From: Candidatus Saccharimonadia bacterium
GTDB lineage: Bacteria; Patescibacteriota; Saccharimonadia; Saccharimonadales; SZUA-47
Length of the DNA stretch: 15,820 nucleotides
Direction of reading: 5' to 3'
Assembly: GCA_938050265.1 (NCBI GenBank)
Contig: CALLJT010000049.1
Span: forward strand, 1 to 15,820
The notes below the pieces were generated by a model that was given only the letters and a program-made list of their open reading frames with translations, was not told the DNA's origin and did not search any database. Position numbers and translations under genes: made by a program. Positions 8,737 to 15,339 of the stretch are shown piece after piece. Position 1 is the stretch's first letter. The number at the start of each line of letters is the position of its first letter.

Positions 8737-8765
8737 TTGCGCTCGCACTTGAATCAACCTACACT
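8737..8765 (+). promoter_or_regulatory. Possible sigma-70 promoter for the aminotransferase
   Basis: TTGCGC (8737-8742), a 17-nt spacer, then TACACT (8760-8765). The match to the -35 and -10 boxes is moderate with ideal spacing. Transcription would begin near 8772, leaving only a few bases before the ATG at 8778, so the message would be almost leaderless. Confidence 0.35.
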
Positions 8766-8777
8766 CTTTAGGTAGAC

Positions 8778-9923
8778 ATGGGTGGACGCATTGCACATAG
8801 ACTAGAAGCATTCGATAGCTCAGTATTTCAACAGGTATTTTTACACAGACAGCGCATGCCAAACGCTATCGACCTAAGCGTAGGCATACCAGAAGAATCC
8901 ACACCCGACCATATCAAGCAAGCTGGCATGCAAGCAATCGCGTCGGGCCATACAACGTACACGCCGACCAATGGCATTGAGAGCCTGCGCCGTGAGCTGC
9001 TCGTCAAGCTGCATCTACGCAATGACGATACACTGCAGCTTGAAAACGTTACTGTAGTGCCCGGTCTCACAACTGGACTGCTCATCGTGTACCTCGCGAC
9101 ACTTAACCCCCATGACCACATCATCACTATAGACCCAGCTTACCCGCCGTACACTCAGCTCGCACAGTCACTCGGTGTGGACGTGACTGCGGTACCAGTC
9201 AGGTCAAACTTCCAGCTAGACGTACCGGCAATCGCATCAGCGATGCGGTCAAACACAAAACTGATTGTGATTAACTCGCCAAACAACCCCACAGGTGCAA
9301 TATATCCGGAGCGAGATTTGAAAAAAATCGTAGGTATAGCAGATCGCCACAACGCACGCATCGTTTCAGATGAAATATACGAACATTTCGCCTACACCGG
9401 CCAGCACACCAGTATCAGTACACTCTACCGAGACACCATTAGTCTATACGGGTTCTCGAAACAGTACGCCATGACTGGCTGGAGGCTAGGCTATGTCACA
9501 GGGCCTGCGGATATCATCGCTTCTATCAACACACTGCAGCAATACACAGTCTTTTCTTCGTCGTCCATCGCACAGCACGCAGCACTGCAGGCACTCAAAC
9601 AACCACACATCGTTACGCCAGCATACGCACGTAAACGTGATGCAGTCGCATCGATACTCTCTGCTCACGACATCCCTACGCATGGACTACAAGGTGCCTA
9701 CTATGCCTACATACCCGTGCCGCAGCAGATGGACGATCTGTCGTTTGCCGACGCACTCAGGTCACACAACGTCATCGTGGTCCCAGGGAGTGCGTTCTCT
9801 ACACACAACAAACACGTGCGAATTTCATACGGCGGCTCACTAGAAAGCGTACGTCGTGGTGTAGAGATCCTCGCCAAGCTACACACGACAATCAGCAATC
9901 AAGCCTCTATAACGTATCCATAA
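8778..9923 (+). CDS. PLP-dependent class I/II aminotransferase
   Basis: A 381-residue fold-type I aminotransferase close to the usual length of the aspartate/aromatic group. Key residues are visible: SPNNPTG (167-173), SDEIY with the PLP-ring Asp198 and Tyr201, the Schiff-base lysine Lys228 in GFSKQYAMTGWRLGY, Arg236 in WRLGY, and the substrate-carboxylate Arg348 in HVRISYG. It moves an amino group between an amino acid and a 2-oxo acid in the cytoplasm; the exact substrate cannot be read. AGGT lies 4 nt before ATG 8778. The 3' end overlaps the response-regulator gene on the other strand by 25 bp. It could be housekeeping amino-acid metabolism or supply a precursor to the neighbouring operon. 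Confidence 0.93.
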   Translation: MGGRIAHRLEAFDSSVFQQVFLHRQRMPNAIDLSVGIPEESTPDHIKQAGMQAIASGHTTYTPTNGIESLRRELLVKLHLRNDDTLQLENVTVVPGLTTGLLIVYLATLNPHDHIITIDPAYPPYTQLAQSLGVDVTAVPVRSNFQLDVPAIASAMRSNTKLIVINSPNNPTGAIYPERDLKKIVGIADRHNARIVSDEIYEHFAYTGQHTSISTLYRDTISLYGFSKQYAMTGWRLGYVTGPADIIASINTLQQYTVFSSSSIAQHAALQALKQPHIVTPAYARKRDAVASILSAHDIPTHGLQGAYYAYIPVPQQMDDLSFADALRSHNVIVVPGSAFSTHNKHVRISYGGSLESVRRGVEILAKLHTTISNQASITYP

Positions 9924-10564
9924 CCTCGAATTGTTTTGAGTACTTGTCGGTCATCTGTATTGACTTTGCCCCTGATGTGATGCATGCACACTTCGAGCCG
10001 GTTACTGGCATTATTGGCAGTTATGAGCCAGACGTTTTTTAATAACTCTTCTTTTGACACGACCTTAGATGCGTTTCTCATCAGATATTCCAATAGTGCG
10101 TACTCTTTCGGACGAAGCTCAATACGACTGTCGTCGAGTGATATGACTTTACGCACCGGATCAAGGGACAGGGGGCCGACAGTCAATTGAGTCGGTGCAA
10201 CATTTTGCGGCCGCCGTGCAACTGCTCGAACACGAGCACTCAACTCTTTGTAGCTAAACGGCTTGGTGAGATAGTCGTCAGCTCCTGCGTCAAGTCCTGA
10301 AATCCGGGCCGCTTCTGTGTCGCGAGATGTCAGCATGATAATTGGTGTGTGCACGCCGTTCTCTCGTAGTTCCTTGCACACCTCCAAGCCGTTTTTAACC
10401 GGCATGATCACATCAGTGATTATCACATCATACGTATTAGCTTCTGTTTTCTGCATGACCTCTAAGCCGTTCCGAGCGACGTCAACAACATGTTTATCAA
10501 TACGGAGAGAACGCTCTAAAAACTCAATTATTAACTCTTCGTCGTCAGCAATAAGTATTCGCAT
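9899..10564 (-). CDS. OmpR/PhoB-family response regulator
   Basis: A 221-residue two-domain regulator of normal length. The receiver domain (1-118) has the acidic pocket Asp7/Asp8, the phosphoacceptor Asp51 in IITDVIMP, Thr79 and Lys101 in LTKPF, so it should be phosphorylated. The C-terminal winged helix (about 127-221) has ELRPKEYALLEYL and ends VLKTIRGYGYVIEA, the DNA-binding type. It starts at ATG 10564 with only a weak ribosome binding site. No kinase gene is adjacent on its strand, but the plus-strand operon that starts about 300 bp away ends with a membrane sensor that is a natural partner. Its likely target is the intervening control region with the 20-bp inverted repeat (inference). 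Its last 25 bases overlap the aminotransferase gene tail to tail. Confidence 0.95.
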   Translation of the reverse strand: MRILIADDEELIIEFLERSLRIDKHVVDVARNGLEVMQKTEANTYDVIITDVIMPVKNGLEVCKELRENGVHTPIIMLTSRDTEAARISGLDAGADDYLTKPFSYKELSARVRAVARRPQNVAPTQLTVGPLSLDPVRKVISLDDSRIELRPKEYALLEYLMRNASKVVSKEELLKNVWLITANNASNRLEVCMHHIRGKVNTDDRQVLKTIRGYGYVIEA

Positions 10565-10587
10565 GGTTACAGCACCCGCAGCTTTAT

Positions 10588-10616
10588 TTGTGTATTGTTC
10601 ACTATACGTATATAGT
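10588..10616 (+). promoter_or_regulatory. Possible promoter of the ligase/ThiF/nitroreductase operon
   Basis: TTGTGT (10588-10593), a 17-nt spacer and TATAGT (10611-10616). The -10 box differs from TATAAT at one base; the -35 box is weak. Transcription would start near 10623, placing the whole 20-bp inverted repeat in a leader of about 250 nt. Confidence 0.35.
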
Positions 10617-10629
10617 ATCGCATTTTTTG
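10601..10629 (-). promoter_or_regulatory. Possible promoter of the response-regulator gene
   Basis: On the minus strand, TATAGT (10606 to 10601) with a poor -35 box (CAAAAA, 10629-10624) at 17 nt. It faces the plus-strand TATAGT four bases away, forming the dyad ACTATA-CGTA-TATAGT. Start of transcription would be about 30 nt before the ATG. Confidence 0.3.
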
Positions 10630-10643
10630 TTATTTACTTCTTA

Positions 10644-10710
10644 TTTTAATCTACATTTAATGTTACGGCTGGTACAAAACGCACTCCGTCACATTAAATG
10701 TAGATTAAAA
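10644..10710. repeat. Perfect 20-bp inverted repeat with embedded operator-like half palindromes
   Basis: The left arm TTTTAATCTACATTTAATGT (10644-10663) and right arm (10691-10710) are exact reverse complements, separated by 27 nt. A further 4-bp ACGG/CCGT pair lies inside the loop. Each arm also carries an 11-bp near-palindrome, ACATTTAATGT (10653-10663) or ACATTAAATGT (10691-10701), of the kind bound by a dimeric regulator. It may act as operator DNA, as an RNA hairpin in the operon leader, or both. Confidence 0.85.
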
Positions 10711-10870
10711 ACACCGCCGCGCACTAGCATAAATGATCACCACAAACGTATCATAAGACGTAGAGCTCCTGGACAGCTCGGGAGTGAGGTACTACGCATG
10801 CGCACCTGTCCAAACGTATCCGGCATGCAATGTTTTTTGTGTAAAAAAATAGGGAGGGATGCACCGTAAC

Positions 10871-12403
10871 ATGTACACGACTCAGACACGACCGATATCC
10901 CCGTTTCATGAACGTCAGACTGCACACAAACTCCGGCTTCAAAGAATCGTTGCGGACTCGACCACCTGGGAGCGTGCAGCAAGTCGCAGAGCGCTGCAAC
11001 TGTTTCATGACATGGCGCAATCAGTACCTGCCTATTCAGATTTTTTACAGAAAAACGGCATCGACCCTCGCTACGTCACAGAGCCGGACGATCTCTCGTA
11101 CATACCTCCAATAGATAAAGACAACTACTTACGGGCCTATCCGACGCATATGTTGTGCTGGAACGGGACGTTTGGTGATGCATCATGGGTGATCTCTACG
11201 ACGTCTGGCTCGTCAGGAGAGCCCTACTACTTTCCTCGTCAAACACAGCAGGACGAACAATACGCCGTAACCGCAGAGCAATACCTGCTGTCCAACTTCA
11301 ACATTGACCAACACAAAACACTCTACGTTGTCGGGTTCCCCATGGGCGCATGGATAGGTGGTGTGTTTACGTATGAAGCGATCAAACGAGTAGCTGACAA
11401 GGGCTACGATCTCAGCATAATCACGCCTGGCATACACAAACGAGGTATTATTGACGCAATCAAGCAGCTCCAGAGATCGTTCAGCCAGATCATACTCGGT
11501 GTTTACCCACCGTTCCTTAGAGACATCCTCGAAGACGGCGAAGCAGCCGGCATAGACTGGAAAAGCCTCAATGTTAAATTTATATTCTCAGCAGAAGCGT
11601 TCTCTGAATCGTTCCGTGACTACGTCGCCAAGAAAGCCGGACTCAAAAACATCTACAAAGACACTCTGAACCACTACGGCACAGTTGACCTTGGTACACA
11701 GGCCCACGAAACGCCACTCTCCGTGCTCCTCAGACGCAAGCTGTTCGCCGAAAACAAACAACGCATCCTGTTCCCTGAAGAGCATAAACAACCCACATTC
11801 TGCCAATATGACCCGACGACGTTCTACTTCGAAGAAGTCAACCAGAGCCTCTACTGCTCCGCGTATAGCGGTATCCCGCTGTTCCGCTATGATCTGAAAG
11901 ATTACGGCGGTGTCATCGGCTACAATACTGCTGCAGATACGCTCAAAACACACGGCATCGACATTGACGCAGAGCTGTCTGCCAACAGCCTGACTGAGAC
12001 GCATTGGCGGTTACCGTTTCTGTATATATACGAACGGACTGATTTTTCTGTCAGCTACTTTTCGATCAATATATATCCTGACCCCATCCGTAAAGCACTG
12101 CTTCTCCCCGAATACCATGCATCACTTACCGGCAAGTTTTCTATGAAAGCGACGTACAACGACGCAGGTGAGCAACGACTTGAAATATATGTAGAGTCAC
12201 GGTCAACACTGCCAGGCAGCAGCTCAAAGCTCGCATCTCATATCCGCGAAGACACGCACCAGGCTCTCATGCGTGAAAGCACTGAGTACCCTGAGGTGTT
12301 TCGTATGTATGGCGAACGGGCCAAGCCGGTTGTTATACTGAAACCGTACGAAGACGACGAGCTTTTCAAACCAGGGACAAAACAAAAATGGGCACTCAAA
12401 TAA
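10871..12403 (+). CDS. PaaK-like adenylate-forming enzyme (phenylacetate-CoA ligase/acyl-protein synthetase type)
   Basis: A 510-residue member of the adenylate-forming superfamily, PaaK/CoF-synthetase side. From the chosen start, the ATP P-loop STTSGSSGEP is at 109-118, the NHYGTVDLG core motif at 267-275, FRYDLKDYG with the ribose-binding Asp at about 341, YERTDF and FSINIYPDPIRKAL in the hinge/C-domain position at 387-409, and a terminal GTKQK with a candidate catalytic lysine at 502-506. It should activate a carboxylic acid as acyl-AMP and pass it to CoA, a thiol or an amine; the acid is unknown. ATG 10859 sits directly on AGGGAGGG, too close for initiation, so ATG 10871 is preferred. It is the first gene of the operon; its end overlaps the ThiF gene by 16 bp. 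Confidence 0.88.
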   Translation: MYTTQTRPISPFHERQTAHKLRLQRIVADSTTWERAASRRALQLFHDMAQSVPAYSDFLQKNGIDPRYVTEPDDLSYIPPIDKDNYLRAYPTHMLCWNGTFGDASWVISTTSGSSGEPYYFPRQTQQDEQYAVTAEQYLLSNFNIDQHKTLYVVGFPMGAWIGGVFTYEAIKRVADKGYDLSIITPGIHKRGIIDAIKQLQRSFSQIILGVYPPFLRDILEDGEAAGIDWKSLNVKFIFSAEAFSESFRDYVAKKAGLKNIYKDTLNHYGTVDLGTQAHETPLSVLLRRKLFAENKQRILFPEEHKQPTFCQYDPTTFYFEEVNQSLYCSAYSGIPLFRYDLKDYGGVIGYNTAADTLKTHGIDIDAELSANSLTETHWRLPFLYIYERTDFSVSYFSINIYPDPIRKALLLPEYHASLTGKFSMKATYNDAGEQRLEIYVESRSTLPGSSSKLASHIREDTHQALMRESTEYPEVFRMYGERAKPVVILKPYEDDELFKPGTKQKWALK

Positions 12404-13428
12404 CCTCTGACGTCATATTCTATACAACCCCGGACGAGGCACCGTCGAGATGCCGTATCCATGACGTATTCGATGCACAGCTCACTGAATATGCCGAGAC
12501 GCAACACCCGGGGGACCCAGACGCGCAACGCACAACACATGCACAGCTTACACAAAACACTGCCCCTGTATATGCCTACATGCCCTGGCGTGATACCGTC
12601 ATCAAAACGGTACCAAAAGACATATACAACGCGCTCAAAACAAACCGCAACCAAACACTCATAACAGCCGACGAACAACAACTACTACAAAAATCGACTA
12701 TCACGATCGCCGGCATGTCAGTGGGGAGTTCACTCCTATTTGGACTGGTCGGGACAGGCATAGGCGAGACATTTCACATTGCTGATTTTGACGACTTCTC
12801 GATAACCAACCTCAACCGGGTCCAGGCAACGCTACTCGACGTAGGCCGCAACAAGGCGCATGCCGCCAAACAGCGTGCGCTCGAAATGAACCCGTTCCTG
12901 AACATCACCACGTACACGCAGCCGATTACCGAACGGACAGCTGACGCATTTTTGCAGCACGGTGCAGCGTCCATTGTTTTTGAAGAAATTGATGATTTCA
13001 GGATGAAACATATCCTCCGTGAACGTGCCCGCACGCATAATATCCCGCTCGTCATGCTCACCAACCTGGGTGACAATGTCATGATAGACATTGAACGCTA
13101 CGACGTAGACCCCGCAACTCGGCCGTTCCTTGGACTCGTATCGGACGAGCTGCTCAGCACCATGAAGTCTACTGCCCCACTCACCCACGCGGACGAAGCA
13201 CTGCTTGCGCAACGCCTCGTTGATGCGACACTGCTTCCGGAGCGTGCACTCGCGTCTCTCAAGCAGGTAGGCAAAACACTCAGCGGACGACCACAGCTCT
13301 ACAGTACCGTTGCTCTCGATGGCGGGCTTGCACCGTATATCGCACGACATATCATACTCGACACACACGGCGAGCACATACGTAGTGGGCGATACTCCTT
13401 ACGACTCAGCGAGTCACTGTTCGCGTGA
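12388..13428 (+). CDS. ThiF/E1-like adenylyltransferase (Rv1355c N-terminal half-like)
   Basis: A 346-residue protein with an Asp/Thr-rich N-terminal extension (1-90) and a Rossmann-type E1 fold. ITIAGMSVGSS (105-115) is the nucleotide loop, in place of the usual GxGxxG. ADFDDFSITNLNR (132-144) is the family hallmark with Arg144, and GRNKA with Lys155 follows. FEEIDDF (198-204) stands where ThiF/MoeB proteins have DCTDN. There is no CxxC zinc pair and no obvious catalytic cysteine, so it may adenylate a carboxylate without forming a thioester. The string NLNRV-AT-D-G-NKA resembles mycobacterial Rv1355c, where, as I recall, a ThiF domain is fused to a nitroreductase. Here the nitroreductase is the next gene, with a 4-bp GTGA overlap. 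Substrate unknown. Confidence 0.87.
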   Translation: MGTQITSDVIFYTTPDEAPSRCRIHDVFDAQLTEYAETQHPGDPDAQRTTHAQLTQNTAPVYAYMPWRDTVIKTVPKDIYNALKTNRNQTLITADEQQLLQKSTITIAGMSVGSSLLFGLVGTGIGETFHIADFDDFSITNLNRVQATLLDVGRNKAHAAKQRALEMNPFLNITTYTQPITERTADAFLQHGAASIVFEEIDDFRMKHILRERARTHNIPLVMLTNLGDNVMIDIERYDVDPATRPFLGLVSDELLSTMKSTAPLTHADEALLAQRLVDATLLPERALASLKQVGKTLSGRPQLYSTVALDGGLAPYIARHIILDTHGEHIRSGRYSLRLSESLFA

Positions 13429-15335
13429 ACACAACCACCAACTACGATGCCTGGCGCATCAACGCAAGCGACTACCCTGAAACAGGCACGTTTGAACAAC
13501 AGGCAGAGTTCATATGCGCATACGGTACGCTTGCTGCATCGACCCACAATACGCAGCCATGGACATTTACACTCTCCAAGGACCGTCGTATCGTCATCAA
13601 ACCTGACTATGATTACGCACTACCTGAAGCAGATCCGTCGCAGCGCAACATGTTCATGAGCATTGGTGCGTGTGCCGCCAACATACAGACGGCGGCAGCG
13701 TATTTCGGTCACGCGACAAAACTCACCATACATGATGACGACCCGTGGAACGAATCAGTCACCGTGACATTCGTTCAGGGCGCTCCTCATACAGCCCATG
13801 CGGCACGCTTCACTGGCATGACTGTCCGCTTCAGTGATAAAGCGTCCATCCGATCAGAGCCGATTGCACCTGATGTGCTCACGCGGCTCACTGACAGCGC
13901 ACAGCTCGGTACTCACACCGTCGTCGGAACAAGCACCGACAAAGAACTACAAACACGACTCTCTCACCTGCTCGATGCTGACGGCACAGTGTTTGCCCAC
14001 GCGCAATTCGGCAAAGAACTCTCACAGTGGCTGCGCAGTAACGGAACACGGTCATATGACGGCATGCCTGGGTTTATGAGTGGCTTGCACTCATCTAAAG
14101 TCACTGTTGGCAAACTCCTGATGTCGCACGCACCCGCAACAATCCCTAAGCTTGCAAAGAAATACAGTACAATGATCGAACACAGCCCAGCAGTCGCCGC
14201 AATTACCACCCCATCGGATCATGTGCGGGATTGGGTCCACAGCGGTATCGCCTACCAAAACTTTGCCAATGCTGCTGCCGCAGAATCAATCAGCTGCACT
14301 CCGATCGCAGCAGCAACCGAAGGACCACACCGTTCAGACTACCGTGCTATCGTTGGACACTCTGAGCGTACGCACCCATACGTACAGCTTGTATATAGAA
14401 TCGTTCGTGTGCCCACAGATAGCCCCGTCAAGCATACACCGAGACGACCAATAGACTTCAGCATGCAGCGTATAGACACCCAGCTCCTGCGCCAACCTCA
14501 CACATCGATCAAGAATATTGTTTGCGGCAGCTACCGTATCAACTACGTACGCTCTGGCTCACAACAAAACCCACCGCTCGTGCTCATTCACGGCGCAAAT
14601 ATGGGCTGGAGACAGTGGCACACGACCATTACACAACTCAGCGAAACGTATTGTGTATATGCGCTAGATCTACCCGGGAGTGGTGCGTCGAGCAAGCCGA
14701 CATACGACACGCTGAGAATACCTGACTACGTCAAAGTCGTAGAGTCGTTCATTGACCAGCTTTCAATTCACTCACCCTTCGTCGTAGGGCATTCATTTGG
14801 TGGGCTGATAGCTCTTACGCTACAGATCAGTAACATCCTGCCAATACGCAAAGCTGTTGTTGTGTCGTCCATGGGACTGACGCGCTACGTCCAACCGAAA
14901 CAAAAACTTGTGTCGTCGAAGCTCTTCACGACACTACTCACAAAAGGTCCACTCAAACCGTCACACAAAACCATGCACAACTTCCTAAGAGGACCCCTAC
15001 ACAACCCGGATACACTCGACGCCACGTTCGCAGACTACTACACAGCAATGACGATGCAACACCCGACAACACACCCGCTTTTTTTCATGAACAGCCTGAT
15101 CCGGGGACTCTCCATCACAAAAGAGGCGGATGTATCAGGGAAACTACACACGTTAACCGTACCGACACTCGCCTTGTTTGGCGAACATGATCCACTCATA
15201 CCGCTTAAGAAAATACGCTCAACAGTTCAAAAAGCTGATACTATACAGGCAATGGTGCTACATGACTGTGGCCATGCTCCCCCATTAGAAAAACCGCACG
15301 TGTTTGTGCGGGCTGTTCGAGAGTTCTGTCGTTAA
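13425..15335 (+). CDS. Nitroreductase (Acg/Rv1355c-like) fused to an alpha/beta hydrolase
   Basis: A 636-residue two-domain enzyme. Residues about 25-330 are a flavin nitroreductase-like domain: AASTHNTQPW (37-46) is the flavin-site motif of Acg-type proteins, DPSQRNMFMSIGACAANI (70-87) is the following helix, and HPYVQLVYRIVRVP (317-330) is the terminal strand. After a linker, residues about 365-636 form an alpha/beta hydrolase with LVLIHGANMG (oxyanion region, 386-394), nucleophile Ser457 in VVGHSFGG, Asp589 in FGEHDP and His617 in DCGHAPP, a complete triad. It probably couples a redox step to ester, amide or thioester cleavage on the same molecule (inference). The start is GTG 13425, overlapping the ThiF stop as GTGA, so translation is likely coupled. 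No internal stop or frame change was seen at the domain junction. Confidence 0.9.
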   Translation: MNTTTNYDAWRINASDYPETGTFEQQAEFICAYGTLAASTHNTQPWTFTLSKDRRIVIKPDYDYALPEADPSQRNMFMSIGACAANIQTAAAYFGHATKLTIHDDDPWNESVTVTFVQGAPHTAHAARFTGMTVRFSDKASIRSEPIAPDVLTRLTDSAQLGTHTVVGTSTDKELQTRLSHLLDADGTVFAHAQFGKELSQWLRSNGTRSYDGMPGFMSGLHSSKVTVGKLLMSHAPATIPKLAKKYSTMIEHSPAVAAITTPSDHVRDWVHSGIAYQNFANAAAAESISCTPIAAATEGPHRSDYRAIVGHSERTHPYVQLVYRIVRVPTDSPVKHTPRRPIDFSMQRIDTQLLRQPHTSIKNIVCGSYRINYVRSGSQQNPPLVLIHGANMGWRQWHTTITQLSETYCVYALDLPGSGASSKPTYDTLRIPDYVKVVESFIDQLSIHSPFVVGHSFGGLIALTLQISNILPIRKAVVVSSMGLTRYVQPKQKLVSSKLFTTLLTKGPLKPSHKTMHNFLRGPLHNPDTLDATFADYYTAMTMQHPTTHPLFFMNSLIRGLSITKEADVSGKLHTLTVPTLALFGEHDPLIPLKKIRSTVQKADTIQAMVLHDCGHAPPLEKPHVFVRAVREFCR

Positions 15336-15339
15336 CGCT

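Larger units (their letters stand above)
10565..10870. promoter_or_regulatory. 306-bp divergent control region
   Basis: No gene seen. It separates the response regulator (minus) from the biosynthetic/sensor operon (plus). It holds opposing promoter-like boxes near 10601-10616, a perfect 20-bp inverted repeat (10644-10710), a 10-bp direct repeat CAAACGTATC (10743-10752 and 10811-10820), a possible leader stem TGGACAG/CTGTCCA (10770-10776 and 10806-10812) and the Shine-Dalgarno-like AGGGAGGG at 10851-10858. Confidence 0.6.

Noticed and set aside
8695..8862. 56-residue N-terminal extension of the PAS protein
   Set aside because: It is antisense to the aminotransferase start and its promoter region; the PAS fold and cysteine cluster are fully covered from ATG 8694.
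10644..10710. 20-bp inverted repeat as an intrinsic terminator
   Set aside because: It is AT-rich with a 27-nt loop and lies upstream of both divergent genes, not after a stop codon.
12238..13377. Minus-strand frames of 147 and 181 residues
   Set aside because: Shadows of the ligase and ThiF genes, whose sense frames carry conserved motifs.
10871..15335. Thiazole/oxazole-modified peptide (TOMM) cluster, suggested by ThiF plus nitroreductase
   Set aside because: No YcaO protein and no precursor-peptide gene is visible in the window, and the ThiF/nitroreductase sequences look closer to Rv1355c. It cannot be fully excluded because the operon continues past the window.
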